DNA of 64,000 nucleotides from Pseudacidovorax sp. NFM-22 (GCF_021401245.1 NZ_JACBFY010000007.1:62001-126000), one strand, 5' to 3'. Counted from the first letter of the stretch, positions 9,323 through 18,544 are shown. Notes: generated by a model not told the origin, from the sequence alone. Numbers and translations: made by a program.

Positions 9323-11179
9323 ATGGGTGCCTACGAAACTCAAGGCTTCAAGATGGACAACTCCGGGCGGCGCATCGTCGTCGACCCGGTGACCCGCATC
9401 GAGGGCCACATGCGCTGCGAGGTCAACGTCGACAGCAACAACGTGATCCGCAATGCCGTCTCCACCGGGACGATGTGGCGCGGGCTGGAGGTCATCCTCA
9501 AGGGCCGCGACCCGCGCGATGCCTGGGCCTTCGTGGAGCGCATCTGCGGCGTGTGCACCGGCTGCCACGCGCTGACCTCGGTGCGGGCGGTGGAGGACGC
9601 GCTGGGCATCACCATCCCAAAGAACGCCTACCTGATCCGCGAGATCATGGCCAAGACGCTGCAGGTGCACGACCATGCCGTGCACTTCTACCACCTGCAT
9701 GCGCTGGACTGGGTGGACGTGGTGTCTGCCCTGAAGGCGGACCCCAGGAAGACCAGCGAGCTGCAGCAGACGGTGTCGCCCTCGCACCCGCTGTCCTCGC
9801 CGGGCTACTTCCGCGACATCCAGAACCGCCTCAAGAAGTTCGTCGAGAGCGGCCAGCTCGGCCCCTTCATGAACGGCTACTGGGGCAGCAAGGCCTATGT
9901 GCTGCCGCCCGAGGCCAACCTGATGGCCGTGACCCACTACCTGGAGGCGCTGGACCTGCAGAAGGAATGGGTCAAGGTGCACACCATCTTCGGCGGCAAG
10001 AACCCGCACCCCAACTACCTGGTGGGTGGCGTGCCCTGCGCGATCAACCTCGACGGCACGGGCGCCGCGGGCGCGCCCATCAACATGGAGCGCCTCAACT
10101 TCGTCGAGGCCCGCATCCGGGAAATGATCGAGTTCAACAACAACGTCTACATCCCGGACGTGCTGGCCATCGGCACGCTCTACAAGCAGGCGGGCTGGCT
10201 GCACGGCGGCGGCCTGTCGGCCACCAACGTGATGGACTACGGCACCTACGAGAAGGTGATGGGCCAGGCCGGAACGCAGCAGCTGCCCGGCGGCGCCATC
10301 ATCGGCGGCAACTGGGACGCGATCCAGCCGGTGGACCCGCGCGACCCCGAGCAGGTGCAGGAGTTCGTGGCCCACAGTTGGTACAAGTACGCCGACGAGA
10401 CCAAGGGCCTGCATCCCTGGGACGGCGTCACCGAGCCCAACTACGAGCTGGGTGCCAAGACCAAGGGCACGCGCACCCACATCCAGGAGCTGGACGAAAG
10501 CGCCAAGTACTCCTGGATCAAGTCGCCACGCTGGCGCGGCCATGCGGTGGAGGTGGGGCCGCTGTCGCGCTACATCCTCGGCTACGCCCATGCACTCAAG
10601 GGCCACAAGTACTCGCAGCGCGTGAAGGAGCAGGTCGAAAGCTCGGCGCGCATCATCAACACCGACTTCCCCAAGGCCCTGGGCCTGCCGACGACCGACT
10701 ACACCGCCAAACAGCTGCTGCCCACCACCATCGGTCGCACGCTGGCCCGGGCGCTGGAATCGCAATACTGCGGCGAGATGATGCTGGACGACTACAAGGA
10801 ACTCATCGCCAACATCAAGGCCGGCGACCTCGCGACCGCCAACGTCGAGAAATGGGACCCGGCCACCTGGCCCAAGGAGGCCAAGGGCGTGGGCACGGTC
10901 GCGGCACCCCGCGGCGCGCTGGGCCACTGGATCCGCATCAAGGACGGCCGCATCGAGAACTACCAGTGCGTGGTGCCCACCACCTGGAACGGCTCGCCGC
11001 GCGACACCAAGGGCCAGATCGGCGCCTTCGAGGCCAGCCTGATGAACACGCCCATGGTCAACCCGGAGCAGCCGGTGGAGATCCTGCGCACGCTGCATTC
11101 CTTCGACCCCTGCCTGGCTTGCTCCACGCATGTGATGAGCCCCGACGGCCAGGAACTCACCACCGTCAAGGTGCGCTGA
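9323..11179 (+). CDS. hupL: Uptake [NiFe]-hydrogenase large subunit
   Basis: 618 residues, the same length as R. eutropha HoxG as I recall it. The NiFe site ligands are C75 and C78 ([10 protein letters not shown]) and C597 and C600 (DPCLACSTH). Beyond H603 a 15-residue tail ([15 protein letters not shown]) is the extension removed by the HupD/HoxM endopeptidase after Ni insertion. No signal peptide: it is exported with HupS through the Tat system. It starts 17 bp after hupS. Oxidises H2 at the periplasmic side of the inner membrane. Confidence 0.97.
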   Translation: MGAYETQGFKMDNSGRRIVVDPVTRIEGHMRCEVNVDSNNVIRNAVSTGTMWRGLEVILKGRDPRDAWAFVERICGVCTGCHALTSVRAVEDALGITIPKNAYLIREIMAKTLQVHDHAVHFYHLHALDWVDVVSALKADPRKTSELQQTVSPSHPLSSPGYFRDIQNRLKKFVESGQLGPFMNGYWGSKAYVLPPEANLMAVTHYLEALDLQKEWVKVHTIFGGKNPHPNYLVGGVPCAINLDGTGAAGAPINMERLNFVEARIREMIEFNNNVYIPDVLAIGTLYKQAGWLHGGGLSATNVMDYGTYEKVMGQAGTQQLPGGAIIGGNWDAIQPVDPRDPEQVQEFVAHSWYKYADETKGLHPWDGVTEPNYELGAKTKGTRTHIQELDESAKYSWIKSPRWRGHAVEVGPLSRYILGYAHALKGHKYSQRVKEQVESSARIINTDFPKALGLPTTDYTAKQLLPTTIGRTLARALESQYCGEMMLDDYKELIANIKAGDLATANVEKWDPATWPKEAKGVGTVAAPRGALGHWIRIKDGRIENYQCVVPTTWNGSPRDTKGQIGAFEASLMNTPMVNPEQPVEILRTLHSFDPCLACSTHVMSPDGQELTTVKVR

Positions 11180-11204
11180 CCCCCACAAGAACAGGAGACA
11201 CACC

Positions 11205-11813
11205 ATGCAACGCTCGAACACGAAGGCCTGCCGCGGCGGCCTGGCCGTGCTGGCCCTGCTGGCGGCGGGTGCCGCCCAGGCCCACCCGGGACACGGCACG
11301 GAAAGCTTCGTCGATGGCCTGGCCCATCCCTTCTCCGGCTTCGACCACCTGCTGGCCATGCTGGCCGTGGGCCTGTGGTCGGCGGCGGCGCTGCCGGCGG
11401 GGCGGCGGCTGGCCGGGCCGGCCGTCTTCCTCGCGATGCTGCTCGTGGGCGCGGCACTGCCGCAGTTCGGCGTGCAACTGCCGGGCGTGGAGGCCGGTGT
11501 CGCGCTGAGCGTCGTCGCGCTGGGTGCGCTGATGATCGCGGCCCGCTCGACGACGCTGCGGTTGCCCGTCCCCGCGGGCCTGGCGCTGGTGGGCCTGGCG
11601 GCGCTGTTGCATGGCATGGCGCACGGCGCCGAGCTGCGCGCAGGCCATTCCTTCGCCGGCTATGCGATCGGCTTCATGACGGCCTCGGCCCTGCTGCATG
11701 GTGCCGGCCTTGCCGCGGGCAGCTGGCTGCAGGCGGGTCGCGGCTGGGCGTGGCGCACGGCCGCGGGCCTGATGGGCCTGAGCGGCCTGGTGCTGCTGGC
11801 CGGGCGCCTCTGA
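11205..11813 (+). CDS. hupE: HupE/UreJ family nickel-type permease
   Basis: 202 residues with a cleavable signal peptide ending AAQA, so the mature protein begins HPGHG. The family motif HX5DH is present as HPFSGFDH, and a second His/Glu motif appears as LLHGMAHGAE. About six membrane helices follow. HupE proteins are reported to mediate nickel diffusion into the cell for hydrogenase assembly. Its place between hupL and hupC differs from the R. eutropha MBH operon, whose nickel permease (HoxN) lies at the far end. Confidence 0.9.
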   Translation: MQRSNTKACRGGLAVLALLAAGAAQAHPGHGTESFVDGLAHPFSGFDHLLAMLAVGLWSAAALPAGRRLAGPAVFLAMLLVGAALPQFGVQLPGVEAGVALSVVALGALMIAARSTTLRLPVPAGLALVGLAALLHGMAHGAELRAGHSFAGYAIGFMTASALLHGAGLAAGSWLQAGRGWAWRTAAGLMGLSGLVLLAGRL

Positions 11814-11839
11814 ACCGGTCACCGCAGAAGGACGCTGCC

Positions 11840-12577
11840 ATGTCCCATACCAGCACCTCCCATCACGGCCTCTCGCGCGACGACATCACCGATGCCGGCG
11901 AGGTCGCCGCTGCACGCTCGATCAAGTCGGTCTACGTCTACGAAGCGCCGGTGCGCATCTGGCACTGGGTCAACGCCGCGGCCATCACCGTGCTGGCGCT
12001 GACGGGCTACTTCATCGGCTCGCCGCTGCCCACGCAGCCCGGCGAGGCCAGCGCCAACTACCTGATGGGCTACATCCGCTTCGCCCACTTCGCCGCCGGC
12101 TATGTGCTGGCGGTGGGGCTGATCGGCCGCCTCTACTGGGCGCTGGTGGGCAACCACCATGCCCGCGAGCTCTTCTGGGTACCGCTGTTCCAGCGCGCCT
12201 ACTGGGCCGAGATGTGGGGCATGATCAAGTGGTATGCCTTCGTGGCCGCCCGGCCCGGGCGCTATGTGGGCCACAACCCGCTGGCGCGCTTCGCGATGTT
12301 CTTCGGCTTCCTTCTGCTGACGCTGTTCATGATCGTCACCGGCTTCGCGCTGTATGCCGAAGGCGCGCAGCGCGACTCCTGGCAGGACCGGCTCTTCGGC
12401 TGGGTGATCCCGCTGTTCGGCCAGTCGCAGGACGTGCACACCTGGCACCACGTGGGCATGTGGGCGCTGGTCTGCTTCATCATCCTGCACATCTACGCGG
12501 CCATCCGCGAAGACATCATGGGCCGCTCCAGCGTGGTGAGCACCATGATCTCCGGCCACCGGACGTTCAAGGACTGA
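11840..12577 (+). CDS. hupC: Hydrogenase di-haem cytochrome b subunit
   Basis: 245 residues (HupC/HoxZ). Four hydrophobic helices carry the expected His ligands, including those in VRIWHWVNAAAI, YIRFAHFAAGY and VHTWHHVGMW. It anchors the HupSL dimer and passes electrons from the distal FeS cluster to the quinone pool. The start at 11840 is 26 bp after hupE. The N-terminal ~30 residues are polar and cytoplasmic. Confidence 0.95.
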   Translation: MSHTSTSHHGLSRDDITDAGEVAAARSIKSVYVYEAPVRIWHWVNAAAITVLALTGYFIGSPLPTQPGEASANYLMGYIRFAHFAAGYVLAVGLIGRLYWALVGNHHARELFWVPLFQRAYWAEMWGMIKWYAFVAARPGRYVGHNPLARFAMFFGFLLLTLFMIVTGFALYAEGAQRDSWQDRLFGWVIPLFGQSQDVHTWHHVGMWALVCFIILHIYAAIREDIMGRSSVVSTMISGHRTFKD

Positions 12578-12584
12578 ACCGGCC

Positions 12585-12920
12585 ATGAGCCTCGTGCAGC
12601 GCACCGACCCGTTGCCGCGGCGCCCGCCTGCGGGCGTGCCGGTGCGCCTGCCGACCCACCCGGGCCGCTTCCTGCAGCGGCACTACCTCGCGCCGCTGGC
12701 CATCAACCAGAGCGACGCTGCGCGGCGCCTGGGCATGTCGCGGCGGCGCCTGCACGAGATCGTGCATGGCCAGCGCGCCGTGTCGCCCGACACCGCCCTG
12801 CGCTGCGCCCTGGTGTTCGGCAGCGACACCGCCTTCCTGCTCGCCATGCAGTCCGCCTGGGACAGCTTCCACCTCTGGAAGCAGATGCGCGCCCAGTCGC
12901 GCCCGGGCACCCACCCCTGA
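12585..12920 (+). CDS. HigA-like HTH protein inside the hydrogenase operon
   Basis: 111 residues. An HTH of the HigA/VapI addiction-antidote type covers about residues 39-76 (NQSDAARRLGMSRRRLHEI), followed by the family's C-terminal pattern FLLAMQSAWDSFHLW. It starts 7 bp after hupC and ends 11 bp before hupD, fully embedded in the operon. No HigB-like toxin gene adjoins it. It may be a solitary regulator recruited to the locus, for example for autoregulation of the operon. Function is inference. Confidence 0.8.
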   Translation: MSLVQRTDPLPRRPPAGVPVRLPTHPGRFLQRHYLAPLAINQSDAARRLGMSRRRLHEIVHGQRAVSPDTALRCALVFGSDTAFLLAMQSAWDSFHLWKQMRAQSRPGTHP

Positions 12921-12931
12921 TCCGCCCCGCC

Positions 12932-13609
12932 ATGGACCCGCTACGCCCCACTGCGCCCGAAAACGCCTGTCACCCCTCGGGTGACAGGCCCGAGACGATC
13001 TGCGTGCTGGGCATCGGCAACGTGCTCTGGGCCGACGAAGGCTTCGGCGTGCGCTGCGTCGAGGCCCTGCAGCAGCGCTACGAATTCGCATCCCATGTGC
13101 AGCTCATCGACGGCGGCACCCAGGGCCTGTACCTGATGCAGCATGTGCAGCAGGCCGGCCGGCTGCTGATCTTCGACGCCATCGACTACGGCCTGGCGCC
13201 GGGCGAACTCCGGCGGGTCGAGAACGAGGACGTGCCCCGCTTCATGGGCGCCAAGAAGATGAGCCTGCACCAGACCGGCTTCCAGGAAGTGCTGATGCTG
13301 GCCCTGCTGACCGAGAAGTACCCGCAGGAGGTGCTGCTGATCGGCTGCCAGCCCGAGGAGATCGAGGACTACGGCGGCAGCCTGCGCCCGGCGGTGCGGC
13401 AGGCGCTGGAGGACGCGCTCGCGCTCGGCGTGGACACGCTGCGCCGCTGGGGCGCACAGCCCGCGCCGCGGCAGCGGCCGCTGAGCGAGGTCGAGAGCGT
13501 CACCTTCGCCGAACTGGCCCTCGGCCGCTACGAGTCGCAGCGGCCGGGCGAAGACCTGGCCTGCCGCACCGGCGACGAGCGCTTCATGCCCACGCGGGAG
13601 GCGTCCTGA
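12932..13609 (+). CDS. hupD: Hydrogenase maturation endopeptidase
   Basis: 225 residues (HupD/HoxM). After a ~23-residue N-terminal extension comes VLGIGNVLWADEGFG with the Ni-binding Glu (E36). Asp residues of IFDAIDYG (D82/D85) and His of LHQTGF (H113) follow, completing the metal-sensing triad of the HycI/HyaD peptidase family. It removes the C-terminal tail of HupL once nickel is inserted. The extended N-terminus contains a perfect 11-bp hairpin at the DNA level (12965-12989). The C-terminal ~60 residues are longer than in many homologues. Confidence 0.95.
   Translation: MDPLRPTAPENACHPSGDRPETICVLGIGNVLWADEGFGVRCVEALQQRYEFASHVQLIDGGTQGLYLMQHVQQAGRLLIFDAIDYGLAPGELRRVENEDVPRFMGAKKMSLHQTGFQEVLMLALLTEKYPQEVLLIGCQPEEIEDYGGSLRPAVRQALEDALALGVDTLRRWGAQPAPRQRPLSEVESVTFAELALGRYESQRPGEDLACRTGDERFMPTREAS
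12965..12989 (+). promoter_or_regulatory. Strong hairpin near the 5' end of hupD
   Basis: Perfect 11-bp arms, GCCTGTCACCC (12965-12975) and GGGTGACAGGC (12979-12989), with a 3-base loop. It lies between the structural-gene block and the maturation genes. No T-run follows, so it is not an ordinary intrinsic terminator. It could stabilise the upstream mRNA or damp translation of hupD. Confidence 0.5.
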
Positions 13610-13611
13610 CC

Positions 13612-13938
13612 ATGTGCATCGGCATTCCCATGCAGGTGCTGGCGCTCGAGCCCGGTCATGCCCTGTGCGAGGGCCGCGGCGAGCGCCGCCGCGTGCGCAC
13701 CGCGCTGATCGGCGAGCCGCGGATCGGCGACTGGCTGCTCGTGTTCCTGGACAGCGCGCAGGAGCGCATCTCGCCGGAACGCGCCGCGGAAGTGAACGCC
13801 ACGCTGGACCTGCTGGCCGCGGCGCAGAACGGCGGCAGCGCCGGGCTGGACGCCGCCTTCGCCCTGCCTTCGCAACTGAGCGCCGCGGACCTGTCCGCGC
13901 TGACGGGCGCCACCCCCATCACGGAGACCACCCCATGA
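13612..13938 (+). CDS. hupF: HypC-like hydrogenase chaperone HupF
   Basis: 108 residues (HupF/HoxL). The N-terminus MCIGIPMQV has the conserved Cys2 that binds the Fe(CN)2CO moiety in the HypC family. It is longer than HypC by a C-terminal segment. Specific chaperone of HupL that protects the precursor, reported to matter most under oxygen. It starts 2 bp after hupD and overlaps hupG by 4 bp. Confidence 0.93.
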   Translation: MCIGIPMQVLALEPGHALCEGRGERRRVRTALIGEPRIGDWLLVFLDSAQERISPERAAEVNATLDLLAAAQNGGSAGLDAAFALPSQLSAADLSALTGATPITETTP

Positions 13939-14423
13939 GCACCGAATCCCTGCTGAGCCTGCCCGTGCAGGCCCCCAAGTCCGTGCCGGACACCTCGCCG
14001 CTGGTGCGCCGCCTGGCCGAATCCTGCGGCGCCACCTGGGTGGATGCCGACACCCTCGACGCCTGGGCCGCCGAGGGCGGCGACCGGGTCGTCCTGCTCG
14101 CGGGCGACCCGGTGCGCCATCCGGAAGGACTGGACGTGGCCGTCGTGCTGCCCGAGCTGCAGCGCAGCCTGCCGGGCCGCTTCGCGATCGGTGTGGTCCG
14201 CCGCCACGACGAGGAGGCCGTGGCCCGCCGCTATGGCGCACAGCGCTGGCCGACGCTGCTCTTCCTGCGCGACGGCCAGTACGTGACGACGCTGCCCGGC
14301 ATGCACGACTGGGACGTCTTCCTGCGCAAGACCGAGGAGGCGCTCGCCGCACCCGTCTCGCGCCCGCCGGGCATCGGCATTCCCCTGGTCTCCGCCGCCG
14401 CCGATGGCGCCGGCTGCCACTGA
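13935..14423 (+). CDS. hupG: Hydrogenase expression/formation protein HupG
   Basis: 162 residues (HupG/HoxO/HyaE family), with a thioredoxin-like fold inferred from the family. The Cys pair of thioredoxin is absent. The region RRYGAQRWPTLLFLRDGQY resembles the thioredoxin cis-Pro loop. The family binds the Tat signal of the small subunit and holds it until assembly is complete. The ATG overlaps the hupF stop by 4 bp. Confidence 0.9.
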   Translation: MSTESLLSLPVQAPKSVPDTSPLVRRLAESCGATWVDADTLDAWAAEGGDRVVLLAGDPVRHPEGLDVAVVLPELQRSLPGRFAIGVVRRHDEEAVARRYGAQRWPTLLFLRDGQYVTTLPGMHDWDVFLRKTEEALAAPVSRPPGIGIPLVSAAADGAGCH

Positions 14424-14445
14424 ACCCCTCGACTGCGGACACCCC

Positions 14446-15339
14446 ATGAAAGACTTCCCCATCCCCGTGCGCAGCATCGGCCCCGGCAGCCAGGTCGAGG
14501 ACGAGGTGCTCGACTACATGCCCATGCCCCAGGGCATGGAGACTTTCCGCGCGCCACTGCTCCCGGAACCCGAGCAGCTCGCCGGCCGCGAGCGCGCGCA
14601 TGCGGCGCTGCGCGAGGCGCTGGCCCAGCTGGAGGCCGTCTGCCAGGGCGCCGGCACGCGCCAGGTCGACCTTGCCGGTCTGGACGCCGCCGACCTCGCG
14701 CTGGTCAACCAGGTGCTGGGCGAGGGCGAGGTCAGCGCCGTCGTGCACCCCGCCGGTGAGGCCGGGCTGGCCGTGCAGGTGCAGGAGGCCGGGCTGGCCG
14801 TGCAGGTGCAGGAGGCCGTGTTCGCCGGCGTCTGGCGCGTGGTGACCACGGCCCAGGGCCGCGTGGTGGCCGATGCCATCGAGCTCGGCGCCATCCCCGA
14901 GGTGCTCAAGCAGGTGGCCCGGCAGGACGTCGACCCCGTCGTGCCGCGCTGGCAGGGCGCGTTGCCGCCCAACGTGCAGAACGCGCCGGCCCTGCTCGCC
15001 GAGATCGAGGACCAATGGCGCGTCTGGCGCCCGGGCCAGGCGGCGCACGTGGTCAACCTCACGCTGCTGCCCATGTCGGTGGAGGACATCGGCTTCCTCG
15101 ACCACCACCTGGGCACCGGGCGCGTGCTGATCCTGTCGCGCGGCTACGGCAACTGCCGCATCACCAACACGCTGCGGCCCCACACCTGGCGGGTCGTCTA
15201 CTACAACTCGCAGGACGTGGTCATCCTCAACACCGTCGAGATCAGCGAACTGCCCGAGGTGGCCCAGGCGGCCGCCGAGGACCTCGAGGACTCGCTGGAG
15301 CGCCTGAAGGAGGTGCTGGCGTGGGTGGAGCAGGCATGA
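14446..15339 (+). CDS. hupH: Hydrogenase expression/formation protein HupH
   Basis: 297 residues (HupH/HoxQ/HyaF family). Typical segments are the N-terminal VLDYMPMPQGM, the central HVVNLTLLPMSVEDIGFLD and ILSRGYGNCRITNT near the C-terminus. It acts with HupG and rubredoxin HupI in small-subunit maturation. It holds a perfect tandem duplication of nine residues (EAGLAVQVQ at 105-113 and 114-122), encoded by two identical 27-bp units. Starts 22 bp after hupG. Confidence 0.93.
   Translation: MKDFPIPVRSIGPGSQVEDEVLDYMPMPQGMETFRAPLLPEPEQLAGRERAHAALREALAQLEAVCQGAGTRQVDLAGLDAADLALVNQVLGEGEVSAVVHPAGEAGLAVQVQEAGLAVQVQEAVFAGVWRVVTTAQGRVVADAIELGAIPEVLKQVARQDVDPVVPRWQGALPPNVQNAPALLAEIEDQWRVWRPGQAAHVVNLTLLPMSVEDIGFLDHHLGTGRVLILSRGYGNCRITNTLRPHTWRVVYYNSQDVVILNTVEISELPEVAQAAAEDLEDSLERLKEVLAWVEQA
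14758..14811. repeat. 27-bp perfect tandem duplication within hupH
   Basis: Two identical, directly adjacent 27-bp units (14758-14784 and 14785-14811), followed by the first six bases of a third. In frame, adding nine residues. Lack of any divergence suggests a recent event. Confidence 0.9.
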
Positions 15340-15424
15340 GGGCGTGCCGGGCGCCGGGACGCTCCCAGGCCGCCACGCATCCCCTCGGGGGACCGACCGC
15401 CGTGGTGGTGGGCGAGGGGCGGGC

Positions 15425-15637
15425 ATGAGCTTCGAAGGCAGCTACCTGGGCGACGCCGCGCGCCTGCCGGCCGAGGCGCGGCTCGAATGCAAGATCTGCT
15501 GGTGGGTCTACGACCCGGCCCTGGGCGACGAAGTCTGGCAGGTGCCGCCCGGCACCGCCTTCGCCGACCTGCCGGCCTGGTGGCGCTGCCCCCAGTGCGA
15601 TGGCGATGCCGACCAGTTCATGGTGCTGGCGCCATGA
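15425..15637 (+). CDS. hupI: Rubredoxin of the hydrogenase locus
   Basis: 70 residues (HupI/HoxR). Iron ligands C22, C25 (CKICWWVYD), C55 and C58 (RCPQC) are all present. The start at 15425 gives the usual short N-terminus; an in-frame upstream extension is non-conserved. In O2-tolerant systems this rubredoxin is required to build the special proximal cluster in air, which fits the six-Cys HupS encoded here. It overlaps hupJ by 4 bp. Confidence 0.95.
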   Translation: MSFEGSYLGDAARLPAEARLECKICWWVYDPALGDEVWQVPPGTAFADLPAWWRCPQCDGDADQFMVLAP

Positions 15638-16113
15638 GCGACCTGGCGGCGCGCGTGCAGGCGCTGGTGGCGCTGTTCCGCCATGTCGAGCGCACCCGCA
15701 TGGCGGGCGTGCCGGTGCTCCATGCCGCGCTGCAGGTCGAGGCCGTGGGCTTCGAGCCCGTGCCGGTCGAGCCGCAGGAGCCGCCGGCCACGGTGGGGGT
15801 GCTGCTGACGCCCTGGTTCATGAACCTCGTGTGGCTGCCGCTGCAGCCCGACGCACGGACCGACGGGGTGGGGCAGGCGCGGTTGAGAGCAGTCGGCAAC
15901 ACGCGCTTCCAATTCATCGGCGCCTGCGAGGCCGGTCTGGGCGCCTACGAAGCCTGCTCCCTCGCCTCGCCCATGTTCGAGTTCGCCGACCAGGCCCAGG
16001 CCCGCGCGACCGCGCGGGCGGTGCTGGACGCGTTGCGGCCGCCCGCGCCGGCGGTCTCGAAAGGGCGCCGCGGCTTCCTGCTCGGCCGCTCGGCCGTCGA
16101 GGCGCGGCCGTGA
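15634..16113 (+). CDS. hupJ: Hydrogenase accessory protein HupJ
   Basis: 159 residues (HupJ/HoxT family). Core segment LLTPWFMNLVWLPL and the C-terminal FIGACEAGLGAYEACSLASPMFEF match the family. Involved in hydrogenase assembly under oxygen; its chemistry is not established. It overlaps hupI at its start and hupK at its end by 4 bp each. Confidence 0.9.
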   Translation: MSDLAARVQALVALFRHVERTRMAGVPVLHAALQVEAVGFEPVPVEPQEPPATVGVLLTPWFMNLVWLPLQPDARTDGVGQARLRAVGNTRFQFIGACEAGLGAYEACSLASPMFEFADQAQARATARAVLDALRPPAPAVSKGRRGFLLGRSAVEARP

Positions 16114-17225
16114 CCGGCCTGGACGGCCTGGCCGGTGTGCTGCGGCTGCGGCCGGGTGCGCCTCGGCCGCAGAACCTGCGCAACGACCGGCCCGACTGGG
16201 CCGGCAGGCTAGCGCAGGGCAAGGCGCCGGCCGAGGTGCCGGGGCTGCTGGCCAGCCTCTACAGCCTGTGCGGGCATGCCCACCGGCTGTGCGCGCAGAT
16301 GGCTTTGCACGCGGCACAGCACGGCGACGCACCCGTCGATGCCGCGGCGGCCCGCACGCTGCAGCACGAGACGCTGTGCGAGCACGTGCGCCGCATCGGC
16401 CTGGACTGGCCCGCCGCGCTGGCGCCTGACGCAGCGCCCGGCGCGACCCGTTCGCTGCAGTCCTGCCCGGCCCTGCGCCTGCGAGAGGCCGACCCGCGCG
16501 ACACCCGCCTGTGGCTGCAGCAGCATCTGCTGGCCATGCCGCCCGCCGACTGGCTGCGCGGCTGGGAATCCTCGCCCGGCTGGTGGGCCGACTGGAGCGA
16601 CGGCAGCCCGGGCTGGTTGCCCGCGCTGGCGCGCGACGCACGCCGGGCCGCCGACTGGCCGGTGCGCGCGGCCGCACCGCTGCATGTGCATGCCGACGCC
16701 GCATCGCTGCACCGGCTCGCCGCCAGCCTGCGCGGCACGCCCGGCTTCACCCGCCAGCCGCGCTGGCAGGACCATGAGGCCGAAACCGGCAGCTGGACCC
16801 GCGTGAACGACGCCGCCCGTCCCATGCCGGCGACGCCCTGGCAGCGGCTGGGCGCGCGCATCGCGGAGCTGGTGCGGCTGAGCCTGCCCGACGAATCGGG
16901 CCGCAGCGGCAGCGGCTGGCTGGCGTTCGGCGCGCGCCAGGTCGCGCCCGGCGAAGGGCTGGCGTGGGCGGAGATGGCGCGCGGCCTGCTCGTCCACCAC
17001 GTCATCCTGGACGAGGCGGGGCGCGTGGCGGCCTACCAGGTGCTCGCGCCGACGGAATGGAACTTCCACGCCCACGGCCCCGTCGCCACGGCGCTGGAGC
17101 AGCTGCATCCGGCGCAGGGCGCCCTGGCGCAGCGTCGCATCGCGGCGCTGGTGGCGGCTTACGATCCCTGCGTGCGCTTCGAGGTCGAGGCGCAGCCCAC
17201 GCAAGAGGAACGCGCCCATGCATGA
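16110..17225 (+). CDS. hupK: Large-subunit-like assembly protein HupK
   Basis: 371 residues (HupK/HoxV). The GTG start at 16110 overlaps the hupJ stop. The protein looks like a degenerate HupL: an N-terminal SLYSLCGHAHRLCA recalls the first Cys motif, HVILDEAGRVAAYQVLAPTEWNF copies the segment near the large-subunit C-terminus, and the end reads YDPCVRFEVEA with only one Cys of DPCxxC. The family is proposed to be a scaffold for the Fe(CN)2CO group before transfer to HupL. Overlaps hypA by 8 bp. Confidence 0.9.
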   Translation: MTGLDGLAGVLRLRPGAPRPQNLRNDRPDWAGRLAQGKAPAEVPGLLASLYSLCGHAHRLCAQMALHAAQHGDAPVDAAAARTLQHETLCEHVRRIGLDWPAALAPDAAPGATRSLQSCPALRLREADPRDTRLWLQQHLLAMPPADWLRGWESSPGWWADWSDGSPGWLPALARDARRAADWPVRAAAPLHVHADAASLHRLAASLRGTPGFTRQPRWQDHEAETGSWTRVNDAARPMPATPWQRLGARIAELVRLSLPDESGRSGSGWLAFGARQVAPGEGLAWAEMARGLLVHHVILDEAGRVAAYQVLAPTEWNFHAHGPVATALEQLHPAQGALAQRRIAALVAAYDPCVRFEVEAQPTQEERAHA

Positions 17226-17562
17226 AGCCAGCCTTGCCGGAGGCATCCTGAAGCTCGTGGAAGACGCCGCGCAGCGCGAGGCCTTCGGGCGCGTGACCGT
17301 GCTGCGGCTGGAAGCCGGACGGCTGGCCGGCGTCGAGGTGCGGGCCCTGCGCTTTGCGCTGGAGGCCATCGCCCCCGGCACCGTTCTGCAGGGCGCCGAG
17401 ATCGCCATCGAAGAAACCGATGGCCAGGCCTGGTGCCTGCCCTGCGCCGCGACCGTGCCGCTGGCCCGCCGCGGCGACCCTTGCCCGCACTGCGGCAGCC
17501 ATCAGCTCCAGCCCACGGACGGGACCGAGCTGCGGGTGCTGGACCTGTTGGTAGACGATTGA
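17218..17562 (+). CDS. hypA: Nickel insertion protein HypA
   Basis: 114 residues. N-terminal MHE (His2 is the Ni ligand) and a zinc site made by C73, C76, C89 and C92. HypA works with HypB to insert nickel into the large-subunit precursor. Its start lies within the end of hupK (8-bp overlap). Confidence 0.96.
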   Translation: MHEASLAGGILKLVEDAAQREAFGRVTVLRLEAGRLAGVEVRALRFALEAIAPGTVLQGAEIAIEETDGQAWCLPCAATVPLARRGDPCPHCGSHQLQPTDGTELRVLDLLVDD

Positions 17563-17572
17563 GGAGACGACG

Positions 17573-18544
17573 ATGTGTGTGGTGTGCGGATGCGCCGACG
17601 GCGGCGACGGAGCGACCCAGGCCCACGGCCATGGGCACGAAGAAGGCCATGGGCACGGTGATGGTCATGCCCATGAGCACGGCCACGATCACGGCCATGT
17701 CCACGTGGACCCGAAGCATGGCGACCTGCATTTCGGTGCCGGCGCGGCGCGCGTGTCGGTGCCGGGCATGAGCCAGGCCCGCACGGTCAAGCTGGAGGCC
17801 GACATCCTCGGGGAGAACCGCCGCATCGCCCGGCAGAACCGCGGCCACTTCCAGGCCCATGGCGTGACGGCGCTCAACCTGCTGTCCAGCCCCGGCTCGG
17901 GCAAGACCACCCTGCTGTGCGCCACCATCGAGGCGCTCAAGCACCGCGCACCGCATGTGGACGTGGCCGTCATCGAAGGCGACCAGCAGACCAGCTTCGA
18001 CGCCGACCGCATCCGCGCCACCGGCGCGCCGGCCGTGCAGGTCAACACCGGCAAGGGCTGCCACCTCGATGCACCGATGGTGGCCGAGGCCTTCGGCCAG
18101 CTGCACGGCCACGATCACCACCACCATGGCGATGCGGCCGGCAGCCTGCTCTTCATCGAGAACGTCGGCAATCTCGTCTGCCCGGCGCTGTGGGACCTGG
18201 GGGAGGCCGCCAAGGTGGTCGTGCTGTCGGTGACCGAGGGCGAGGACAAGCCGCTCAAGTACCCCGACATGTTCGCCGCCGCCGAGCTGATGGTGCTGAA
18301 CAAGGTCGACCTGCTGCCGCACCTGCGTTTCGACGTGCAGCGCTGCATCGACATGGCCCGGCGCGTCAACCCGACGCTGCAGGTGCTGCAGCTTTCGGCG
18401 ACGACGGGCCAGGGCATGGATGCCTGGCTCGACTGGCTGCTCGAATGGACGGCGCCCCGGGACGCCAGCCCGCATGCGCTGCGCGCCCGCGTCGCCGCGC
18501 TCGAGGCCGAGCTGGCCCAGGCCCGCGCCGCGCTGGAAAGCTGA
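17573..18544 (+). CDS. hypB: Nickel-binding GTPase HypB
   Basis: 323 residues. The N-terminal MCVVCGC is the high-affinity Ni site. A His-rich stretch follows (at least 14 His between residues 18 and 53), typical of nickel-storing HypB proteins, with a second short His run around GHDHHHHGD. The GTPase domain has its P-loop SSPGSGKTT (105-113) and a guanine-specificity motif LNKVD. It delivers nickel to HupL together with HypA. Spaced 10 bp from hypA; its stop overlaps the next start. Confidence 0.96.
   Translation: MCVVCGCADGGDGATQAHGHGHEEGHGHGDGHAHEHGHDHGHVHVDPKHGDLHFGAGAARVSVPGMSQARTVKLEADILGENRRIARQNRGHFQAHGVTALNLLSSPGSGKTTLLCATIEALKHRAPHVDVAVIEGDQQTSFDADRIRATGAPAVQVNTGKGCHLDAPMVAEAFGQLHGHDHHHHGDAAGSLLFIENVGNLVCPALWDLGEAAKVVVLSVTEGEDKPLKYPDMFAAAELMVLNKVDLLPHLRFDVQRCIDMARRVNPTLQVLQLSATTGQGMDAWLDWLLEWTAPRDASPHALRARVAALEAELAQARAALES

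Noticed and set aside
9131-11617. Long minus-strand frame opposite hupSL
   Set aside because: It is a mirror of strongly conserved hydrogenase genes; composition is His/Val/Asp-rich without motifs.
12585-12920. A higBA toxin-antitoxin module
   Set aside because: Only the antitoxin-like gene is present; both neighbours are hydrogenase genes, so no toxin partner can be called.
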